This document shows positions 56,980-63,310 of a DNA stretch of 64,000 nucleotides, in pieces. The number at the start of each line of letters is the position of its first letter. Position 1 is the first letter of the stretch. Source of the DNA: Puniceicoccaceae bacterium. GTDB taxonomy: Bacteria; Verrucomicrobiota; Verrucomicrobiia; Opitutales; Coraliomargaritaceae. The notes under the pieces are model-generated. The model had not been told where the DNA came from, made no database searches, and saw nothing but the letters and a program-made list of their open reading frames with translations. The translations under genes were made by a program, and so were the position numbers. Where the stretch lies: assembly GCA_003331195.1 (NCBI GenBank), contig QOOZ01000042.1:1-64000 (forward strand), given 5' to 3'.

Positions 56980-57336
56980 TTAACTCCCGCGATAGGTTGA
57001 ATAGCTCCAGGGCGAACATAGCAATGGTACGTGGTAACCATTACCTTCAACTAAGTTTACTTGGAGCACTACTTTGCCCAAGAAAGGAGGGTCTGAGAGC
57101 TGCACACCCATTCTCGAGAAGTAGCTAGCTATATCAAAGATAAGACGATAAGTACCTGTTATCATAGCCTCACCTGAAATAATAGCTTCACTAGATCTAC
57201 CATCCTCATTGGTTAATCCTGCAGATATTTGATACCAATTCCCACCCGGTTCTTCAAACTCTAGAGTCCAACTAACTCCAGAAGCGGGTTTACCATGGTA
57301 TGTATCTAAAACGTGTGTCGTAAGTTTTGCAGTCAT
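56980..57336 (-). CDS. uraH: 5-hydroxyisourate hydrolase
   Basis: A 118-residue transthyretin-related enzyme that hydrolyses 5-hydroxyisourate to OHCU. The expected residues are present: His8 in LTTHVLDT, Arg in NEDGRS, the late histidine in YHVPLLCSPWSYS, and the C-terminal signature YRGS that defines the family. The frame is open to 57414, but the ATG at 57336 gives the family start MTAKLTTHVLD, just after the uraD stop. It has no signal peptide, so it acts in the cytoplasm. Confidence 0.96.
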   Translation of the reverse strand: MTAKLTTHVLDTYHGKPASGVSWTLEFEEPGGNWYQISAGLTNEDGRSSEAIISGEAMITGTYRLIFDIASYFSRMGVQLSDPPFLGKVVLQVNLVEGNGYHVPLLCSPWSYSTYRGS

Positions 57337-57344
57337 AATAGAAA

Positions 57345-57869
57345 TTATAAATGAGCTAGATCGATTATAGAGCAAAGACGATGCCATCCAATACGAGTGA
57401 TTTGAAAGAGACAAGCTGTCCTTTCAGTATTTAAGTCAGACTGCATACGCTCTTTCAAAATCGGTAAAACATCGATTGCAGAATTTTCGGCAAGACATAG
57501 TATGAAAGGATGTCCGAATAGTTGTCTGTAACGGACTAGTTCATTCCTCAGTTGATCGATTACAACTAATGGGAGCGACGAAAACCCAGCTTTAGACTGC
57601 TCTTCCTGAGAAAATCTTGTCAAGCGAGGTAGTTGCTCTAACTTTGCTGCTAAATCAGGATGCGCTCTTATGAGTGACAATTGGGTATCATGGGAGGCAC
57701 CATTAATTAAGGAAACGCATGTGTCATGCAATTCCTTAACTGTATTAAATGGGCGATCATTGAATGTTTTTTGAATGACCCAAGGAGAATGCTCATAAAC
57801 GCCTTTAAGGGCACTACAATATTTTACATTATCGAATTTATTTAGTTGATGTAAACTAACTGCACTCAT
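57345..57869 (-). CDS. uraD: OHCU decarboxylase
   Basis: A 174-residue all-helical enzyme that decarboxylates OHCU to S-allantoin. The catalytic His70 is in IRAHPDLAAKL, and the substrate loop FGHPFILCLAENS is present. The length is typical for stand-alone UraD. It precedes uraH, the enzyme of the previous step, and follows the DMT transporter gene with seven bases between. Confidence 0.93.
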   Translation of the reverse strand: MSAVSLHQLNKFDNVKYCSALKGVYEHSPWVIQKTFNDRPFNTVKELHDTCVSLINGASHDTQLSLIRAHPDLAAKLEQLPRLTRFSQEEQSKAGFSSLPLVVIDQLRNELVRYRQLFGHPFILCLAENSAIDVLPILKERMQSDLNTERTACLFQITRIGWHRLCSIIDLAHL

Positions 57870-57876
57870 CCGTTAC

Positions 57877-58800
57877 TTAATTAATTTGTGGATAGCGACC
57901 CACGTTGAATCTATCAGCTAGATTGTAAGTTATTATTCCTGCAAGGACTAGAAAAACTCCTATTAATTTGAATAAAGTTAGCGACTCTCCAAGCAGAATG
58001 AATGCACTGAAAACAGCAATAGGTAACTCTATAGATGCTACGACACCTCCCAGGCTACTTCCCGTTAAAGGTAGGCCTTTCATCAAAAAAATGACTGGCA
58101 TTGTTTGACCTACTATTCCCAGTAAAATAGCGAAAATATAAAATCTTAAACTATTATCTCCAAGATCATACCATAACGTTGGTTCAAAAAATAAAATAGT
58201 CGTACAGCCTAAGAAACCTATACTAGAAACCGTAAAAGATCGAAATTCAGCAGAAGTATATTTGCCTACATCAGGAGTTAAGATAAACACGATAGCATAA
58301 CATACAGACGCGCAAGTGGCGGTAATAACTGATGCTAAAATATTTGTTTCATCGAAAGTAGTAAAAATCTGAGTGGTCAGAGTAGCACCAAAAAGCACAA
58401 ATGTTATCGCTGCAGTCTTAATAAAAGATAAATGCTCATCCCTCTTCAATAAAGAGAACCCATAGACTACTGGTAAATAAAGAAACATTAACGTAGCAGG
58501 AATAGTAACAGGACCTAAACTGTATGATAGAAAAAGGAAATAACCAACTCCTACTGTTGCTAAGCCAATTAATAGCAGTCTAAACCACTGAGAGAATCCA
58601 GTTGGCCGTATTTGCTTAAAAAACTTAGACCAGAATAACGAAAAAAAGATGCAAGCAAACAGAACCTCCACTAAGAAAATTTGCATAAAGGAAGCGCCAA
58701 GTCCTAATGCATACTTAATCATCACACCATGGAAACCCCAACAGACACCACTGATAGCTATGTAAGCAACTCCCTTGCTAATACCGCTCAAGCTACTCAA
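57877..58800 (-). CDS. EamA/DMT-family transporter
   Basis: A 307-residue inner-membrane protein with ten predicted helices in two EamA halves (start GISKGVAYIAISGVCWGFHG; second half GIVGQTMPVIFLMKGLPLTG). The family mostly exports or exchanges small metabolites. It sits between the cupin gene (eight-base overlap) and uraD in the ureide operon, so moving a purine breakdown product is likely. Direction and substrate are unknown. Confidence 0.8.
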   Translation of the reverse strand: MSSLSGISKGVAYIAISGVCWGFHGVMIKYALGLGASFMQIFLVEVLFACIFFSLFWSKFFKQIRPTGFSQWFRLLLIGLATVGVGYFLFLSYSLGPVTIPATLMFLYLPVVYGFSLLKRDEHLSFIKTAAITFVLFGATLTTQIFTTFDETNILASVITATCASVCYAIVFILTPDVGKYTSAEFRSFTVSSIGFLGCTTILFFEPTLWYDLGDNSLRFYIFAILLGIVGQTMPVIFLMKGLPLTGSSLGGVVASIELPIAVFSAFILLGESLTLFKLIGVFLVLAGIITYNLADRFNVGRYPQIN

Positions 58801-59152
58801 AAATCTGATCCTCCAATGTCCATGGCGGTGAACAAGTTACACACATTAATAAGTCCAAACTAGTATTATTTCTTATAGAATGCCACTGGCCTGGTTTAAT
58901 GGCAACAGCTTGCCCAGCCGAGATCAATTTTTCTTCACCATCTAAGTGCATGATACCTGAGCCCTTGATAATTTGATAAGTTTCCTCACTTAATATATGA
59001 TAATGTTTCTTAACAGTTACTCCGGCTGGTATAGTAATACTCGCCACACTAAAATTTTTTAAATTACAGTTACGAGGACCTACAAATTCTGTTGCCACAG
59101 ACTTATCCTCGGCAACATAAGGCTTACAATTAGAAATATTCACTATTTTCAT
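58793..59152 (-). CDS. single-domain cupin protein
   Basis: A 119-residue one-domain cupin with metal ligands His50, His52, Glu56/57 and His91 (VKKHYHILSEETYQ, KPGQWHSIRN). It is the first gene of the ureide operon. Two-domain cupins catalyse the ureidoglycine aminohydrolase step (AllE), and AllA is a cupin-like ureidoglycolate lyase; this one is shorter than both. It may take over such a step or act as a sensor. Function unknown. Confidence 0.75.
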   Translation of the reverse strand: MKIVNISNCKPYVAEDKSVATEFVGPRNCNLKNFSVASITIPAGVTVKKHYHILSEETYQIIKGSGIMHLDGEEKLISAGQAVAIKPGQWHSIRNNTSLDLLMCVTCSPPWTLEDQIFE

Positions 59153-59496
59153 AATATATCTTAAAAAATTAAATTTTATGAGTCTTGGTATGTTTATTGT
59201 GCCAGCAATTTTTATCTAAGAAAATACAAGACAATTTGCGAATATTAGCTGATCAAGCGGTTCCTATAGTACTGAAGTCCATCATCGCATACCAAATGAA
59301 GTTATTGAACCTAAGCCTTCAAGCACGAAAGAGTTTTTTAGCGGTGCTGAAACTGAACCTGACTTTAAATCTTATAATATTAATGAATCTATTAGGAAAG
59401 AGTAGTGTTACTCTTTTAGCGGCGTTAATTTATTATTATAATTCCATTATCAACAAATATCCCTCTTTCTTTAATCCATCGTTTTGAAATAAACAA
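59153..59496. other. 344-bp divergent region with a possible decayed reading frame
   Basis: The region lies between the divergent cupin operon and guanine deaminase gene, so it should hold both promoters. On the plus strand a frame starting with ATG at 59178 is broken by stops after 13 codons and again 11 codons later, then runs on with coding-like content (S-T-E-V-H-H-R-I-P-N-E-V-I to N-E-S-I-R-K-E, 59268-59402). An 8-bp hairpin with a T-run follows (59397-59417). It may be the 3' end of a dead gene; I do not recognise the protein. Confidence 0.3.
59397..59417 (+). terminator. hairpin at the end of the decayed frame
   Basis: AAAGAGTA (59397-59404) and TACTCTTT (59409-59416) form an 8-bp stem with a GTGT loop and a short T-run. 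It could be the surviving terminator of the decayed plus-strand gene. Confidence 0.4.
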
Positions 59497-59967
59497 ATGA
59501 ACAACGATCAGGCTTGCAAAGCATTACGCACGGTAAATTCGATTGCGGCGAAGGCAAAAAGTAAGGGAAAGCATCCATTTGCCGCTATTTTAATCGCTGA
59601 AGATGCAGAGAGCATGCTATTATCTGCTAGCAACATAAGCACTGTCAGGCATGCCGAGATCGAATTAGCACGTAAAGCAGCAGAAATGTATGACGCTGAT
59701 TTTTTATGGCGCTGCACTATAGCCACCAACTTTGAGCCGTGCGCTATGTGCACGGGAGCTATTTATTGGGCAAATATCGGTCGCATCGTTTACGGTGTAT
59801 CGGAAACAGAGCTTATCAAATTAACTGGCTCACATAAAGAAAATCCAACACTCAAATTGCCCTGCCGTGATGTAATTAAAGCTGGTATCAAGCAGATTGA
59901 AATACTTGGGCCTTACAAATCTGTAGAGGACGAGATTTTAGAGTTACATCGTAACTTTTGGTTATAG
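59497..59967 (+). CDS. guaD: guanine deaminase-like (cytidine deaminase fold)
   Basis: A 156-residue zinc deaminase with the proton-transfer Glu54 and zinc ligand His52 in VRHAEIELARK and Cys82/Cys85 in EPCAMCTGAIYWANI. This form, together with the C-terminal HRNFW segment, resembles Bacillus GuaD, which turns guanine into xanthine. A tRNA or cytosine deaminase would differ around PCAMC. The purine context supports the call. It is convergent with the VUT gene, 23 bases apart. Confidence 0.8.
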   Translation: MNNDQACKALRTVNSIAAKAKSKGKHPFAAILIAEDAESMLLSASNISTVRHAEIELARKAAEMYDADFLWRCTIATNFEPCAMCTGAIYWANIGRIVYGVSETELIKLTGSHKENPTLKLPCRDVIKAGIKQIEILGPYKSVEDEILELHRNFWL

Positions 59968-59990
59968 CTGTTTAGACTAAGTGTAGGAAA

Positions 59991-60683
59991 TTACCTCGAA
60001 AGACTGGACGATTTTTCAATTCTATTTCCTTTTATCCAGTAGACGACTAAGTAAACAACTGGAGTGTCAAAAAGAGCAACAAGTAGCTTTAACAAATAGG
60101 ACCCGATGATTACTTTTGATAATACTGAGTTTGGAATAACTCCATAAAATCCAATTGAGTAAAAGATTATAGTATCAAAAAATTGTGAGCCCCAAGTAGA
60201 AATATTGTTTCGTAGCCAAAGCATCTTTTCTCCAGTTTTTTTCTTAACCCATTCAAAGACGTAAATGTCCCATAGCTGCGCGAAAAGTGTCGCTACAATT
60301 GAACCAGCAACAATTCGTGGAGCTGCGCTAAAAAGAGTAACATAAGCGTCATTATGTGGCCAACCTTCTGCTGCAGGAAGCAGTGTCGCTATGTAAATGA
60401 GAAAGGTGGCGATTATATAAACAGCCGCGCCAAGGTAGACCATCAGACGGGCACGTTTTGGTCCCCAAACTTCGGCTACCGCATCAGTACATGGGAAAGT
60501 GAAAGCATGGGCAAAAGAACCATAGCTGAAGGCAAGCATGCCGAGACCTAAGTAAGACAGATCCAGCGGCACAAGCTTTACAGTAATGGATTGAAGTATG
60601 CCCCAAAAGCCTACGTACAATCCTAGTAAGATATAGTATTTATACTCCGATGGAGCTGTAATTAATGTGGTCGAACTATTCAC
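59991..60683 (-). CDS. VUT/YhhQ-family transporter
   Basis: A 230-residue membrane protein with about six helices, of the family that includes YhhQ, the queuosine-precursor (7-cyano/7-aminomethyl-7-deazaguanine) importer. Family marks are YVGFWGILQSITVKLVPL, the FPCTDAVAEVWGPKRAR loop and SIVATLFAQLWDIYVFEW. Since preQ compounds are purine analogues and the gene is surrounded by purine genes, it may import purine bases, or supply queuosine precursors. The start is a GTG at 60683. It is the intact member of a duplicated NUP-VUT pair (see the relics at 60705 and 61985). Confidence 0.85.
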   Translation of the reverse strand: MNSSTTLITAPSEYKYYILLGLYVGFWGILQSITVKLVPLDLSYLGLGMLAFSYGSFAHAFTFPCTDAVAEVWGPKRARLMVYLGAAVYIIATFLIYIATLLPAAEGWPHNDAYVTLFSAAPRIVAGSIVATLFAQLWDIYVFEWVKKKTGEKMLWLRNNISTWGSQFFDTIIFYSIGFYGVIPNSVLSKVIIGSYLLKLLVALFDTPVVYLVVYWIKGNRIEKSSSLSR

Positions 60684-60704
60684 AAGCCATAAATTTCGCT
60701 CGGA

Positions 60705-60885
60705 TTAACTAATTGGGCTTAAGTGCTCTTGTAAGTATCCCAATTTTTTGCTATTACTCACACACTTGGGTAATAGCTGTATGTGTATTATTGTTTATGA
60801 AATAAATGCAGAGTTAGCTCACATAACTTTTCCTGCTTAGCTTTTGATAGCAGTCCTGCCAAAACACTGCATAAATTATGCTATT
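60705..60885 (-). pseudogene. relic of a second NUP gene (C-terminal end only)
   Basis: The minus strand here aligns with the last 55 or so codons of the intact NUP gene at 62139. The translation reads MQCFGRTAIKS*AGKVM* against MQWPGGTAIESKSGEVM, continues ANSAFIS* against GGYSAFIP, and keeps the final region near the stop. At least three in-frame stops make it dead. It ends 21 bases before the VUT start, the same spacing as between the intact NUP and the VUT relic. It is therefore the remains of a NUP gene once co-transcribed with this VUT gene. Confidence 0.85.
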
Positions 60886-60913
60886 GGTTAGGTTTATTAT
60901 ACTTCGTACGTTA

Positions 60914-61837
60914 TTAACTCTTCGCTTGAGATGCCATGATCCTTCGCTGGATATGCTCGCCTGCAGTAATAGGACTGTATCTATGTGGTTTTTCTGGCGT
61001 TATACATTTAGGAAATGTCTCAATGATAACATCTGGATCTGGATCACTAAAAAAAGCGATTGAGAGACGACCGTTTTTCATTGCTGCAGGTCGTGGGACG
61101 ACGCGGTGCGGTGTTGATTTAAAAAAGTCGTTACTCCAGCGGGAAATTAAATCGCCTGTGTTAATGACTACGGTTCCTGGTATCGGTGGGGCGTCTATCC
61201 ACTTTCCGTCTAAACCTTGTATTTGTAAGCCTCCTTCTGCATCTTGAAATAGAACGGTGAGAGTACCATAGTCTGTATGAGCACCTGCTCCAAGTTGACC
61301 TTCGCTGACACATTTGACTGGTGGATAATGCAAGAGGCGTAAAGTTTGCGTAAGTCCAGTGTGTCTTTCGTCAAAAAATCCTTCAGGTAAATCTAGTGCA
61401 ATTGCAAATGCAGCCATTACATCCGAAGCAATGTGAGTAACGTTTTTGTAAAAGATGCGCATAAAGGCTTCAAACTCTGAATTTGGCCAATATTCAGAAC
61501 CACTGGGAATGTTTGCAAGGTTGCGTGAAGTGAATGTTTCTTTTAAATCTGCAGGTTTACTGGGGTCAAGGGCCTCACCCTTCATTGCCGTGTAACCATG
61601 GTTGAGAATTGCACTGAAGGGAACCTTTGTTTTCTCATCACTTAAAAAAAGAGACTTTGCTACACTAAAAGCCGTCTCGAGTAGATACTCTGACATTCCG
61701 AAATTCTTTAAATATAGAAAACCTACATTGTGCGCCGCATCATATATTTCTTGAGCAACTTTGTTTCGCCCCTCTTTGCCTCCCTCTCTGAAGGGCACCA
61801 TATCAATAATGGCTAAATTAGGTATCATTGCAGACAT
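60914..61837 (-). CDS. 2-oxoglutarate/Fe(II) oxygenase, IPNS-like
   Basis: A 307-residue non-heme iron oxygenase of the isopenicillin N synthase-like class. The N-terminal DIOX_N region is IDMVPFREGGK to VGFLYLKNFG. The iron ligands are His and Asp near 185-187 in GAHTDYGTLTVLFQD and His near 244 in STPHRVVPRP, and the 2-oxoglutarate arginine follows in RLSIAFF. Known relatives include fungal thymine 7-hydroxylase. Its place between two halves of a purine-transport duplication suggests a nucleobase substrate, but this is inference. Confidence 0.85.
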   Translation of the reverse strand: MSAMIPNLAIIDMVPFREGGKEGRNKVAQEIYDAAHNVGFLYLKNFGMSEYLLETAFSVAKSLFLSDEKTKVPFSAILNHGYTAMKGEALDPSKPADLKETFTSRNLANIPSGSEYWPNSEFEAFMRIFYKNVTHIASDVMAAFAIALDLPEGFFDERHTGLTQTLRLLHYPPVKCVSEGQLGAGAHTDYGTLTVLFQDAEGGLQIQGLDGKWIDAPPIPGTVVINTGDLISRWSNDFFKSTPHRVVPRPAAMKNGRLSIAFFSDPDPDVIIETFPKCITPEKPHRYSPITAGEHIQRRIMASQAKS

Positions 61838-61984
61838 GCGGATATAATTTAGCAGTAACTATACCAGTCAGCATACTTGGATATAAATAGTTTTTTGATG
61901 AGAATAAGAGCTACATATCTGCTTAGTGTATAGCTCAGTCATAAGTATGATCCCATTAAGCTCGCCACGCCTTGCGAAGTTCTC

Positions 61985-62118
61985 GGGCGCATTAGAACTG
62001 CCAGTAAGTGCTTTTCGATTGTGGACTTTAGAATGCCACAAAAGGCTACTTATACTCCTATGAAATAAATCATTTATACTCGGATGGAGCAGTAACTGAT
62101 GCACTCGAATTGTTCGCA
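61985..62118 (-). pseudogene. relic of a second VUT transporter gene (N-terminal end)
   Basis: Twenty bases downstream of the intact NUP gene the minus strand encodes NSSASVTAPSEYK* against NSSTTLITAPSEYK of the intact VUT protein. After a one-base frameshift it reads IGV*VAFCGIL against LGLYVGFWGIL, then GILKSTIEKHLL against GILQSITVKLVP. The GTG start has become GCG. Stops and the frameshift make it dead. Similarity fades near 61985; the rest up to the oxygenase start (61838-61984) holds no recognisable gene. Confidence 0.85.
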
Positions 62119-62138
62119 ATTGATAAATTATGTTTGGT

Positions 62139-63221
62139 TTACTTCACTTGGGGTAGGGTGCTGCTATAGGTATCCCAGTTTTTTACTATTTCTCGAACCA
62201 CAGGGCTTCCAACAGTATATGCATTTTCTATAGATGGAATAAATGCAGAATAACCTCCCATAACTTCTCCCGATTTGCTCTCTATAGCAGTCCCGCCGGG
62301 CCACTGCATCGTATAGTTGCTCGCAGCTCGAAGCATCATGACCCTTGAGCAGTCTACTAGATTAGCTTGTTCAAGAAATTTTAATGCAATCATCATTCCA
62401 CTGCCCTCCATTGCAGATGCAACGAATTCACCTTTGCCATCTGTCCAATACTCGACCCAATTGTTGGCCCATTCATTTTCGATGGCTCCATGCCAGAAGT
62501 TCATTGCCGCTAAGTAACTACCGCGCAGAACAAATGGTGGCTTTTGCCCCATAGGTGTTTCGGTGAATCTTCTACGCCGAATAGCGATAGCTTCTGTGTC
62601 CATTAGTTGGATTTCTTTTGTGCGTGCGAATGCCCAATTAGTTAGCGACTCATTTAATTTGAAGTAGGATCCTTCATTTGCAGGACGCGGCTGTTGGTAT
62701 GGACTTTTTGCTCGAAATGGGAACCGCCCAGTTGACCAGCCTTTAGGGGCTTCGCGAATGTCAATGGTATGAGAGAGATCACCATCGATTACCCAATCGA
62801 CCCAACAGACACTTGCTAATGAGGCGTCTGCTGGGTCAAAACCTGCAATTCCAGCTAGCAGCCAATAGGATTGGGAAAAATCAAAGCGCGGGTCTAATGC
62901 GACAGCTGTTATGCTCGCAGCTGCTTTAGCGGTTCCAATACCAGTAACCATGCCTAGCACTCCGTCTTGGTCGTTCCAGTAAAGGTCACGATTCCCGTGC
63001 GGAAAAGGGATTCTTTCGCTGAGGGGATATCTTTCTACCCACAGTTGGAACTCGCCAGGATCATCTGCAGTAACATCACCTCGTTCAAATAATGCAACGA
63101 CTACGACCTTTACTTTTTTAGGTTCAATGTCGGATCCTGTTAGTACGAAGGTAAGTAATAAGTTTAAAGAAATTAGTATTAAGGAATTTTTCACATTAAA
63201 TCTTAGCAAATGATAGACCAT
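62139..63221 (-). CDS. secreted NUP-family (purine nucleoside permease) protein
   Basis: A 360-residue protein of the NUP family, named after fungal purine nucleoside permease. It has one N-terminal hydrophobic signal segment (SLILISLNLLLTFVLTG) and no further membrane helices. The body resembles the nucleoside phosphorylase fold: MVTGIGTAKAAASITAVAL, LLAGIAGFDPADASL and the late SAMEGSGMMIALKFL. It is therefore likely a periplasmic nucleoside-binding, phosphorolytic or hydrolytic protein rather than a channel. The ATG at 63221 is used; a GTG at 63194 gives a shorter, cleaner signal peptide. A decayed VUT gene follows 20 bases downstream. Confidence 0.8.
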   Translation of the reverse strand: MVYHLLRFNVKNSLILISLNLLLTFVLTGSDIEPKKVKVVVVALFERGDVTADDPGEFQLWVERYPLSERIPFPHGNRDLYWNDQDGVLGMVTGIGTAKAAASITAVALDPRFDFSQSYWLLAGIAGFDPADASLASVCWVDWVIDGDLSHTIDIREAPKGWSTGRFPFRAKSPYQQPRPANEGSYFKLNESLTNWAFARTKEIQLMDTEAIAIRRRRFTETPMGQKPPFVLRGSYLAAMNFWHGAIENEWANNWVEYWTDGKGEFVASAMEGSGMMIALKFLEQANLVDCSRVMMLRAASNYTMQWPGGTAIESKSGEVMGGYSAFIPSIENAYTVGSPVVREIVKNWDTYSSTLPQVK

Positions 63222-63310
63222 AAACTGGAGAATAAAAAAATTCTCTAATACTATGGCTCGTTATTGAATTTTATTGTTATTCTGGTCTCGGTCTTGCTTA
63301 CATAGTGAGA

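Noticed and set aside
59185-59487. 100-codon plus-strand frame before guaD
   Set aside because: Leucine-rich with no family resemblance; the coding-like part of this stretch is in another frame, which is broken.
61868-62119. 83-codon minus-strand reading frame downstream of the NUP gene
   Set aside because: It runs across the VUT relic in a different frame from the one that matches the intact VUT protein, so it is a by-product of the decay.
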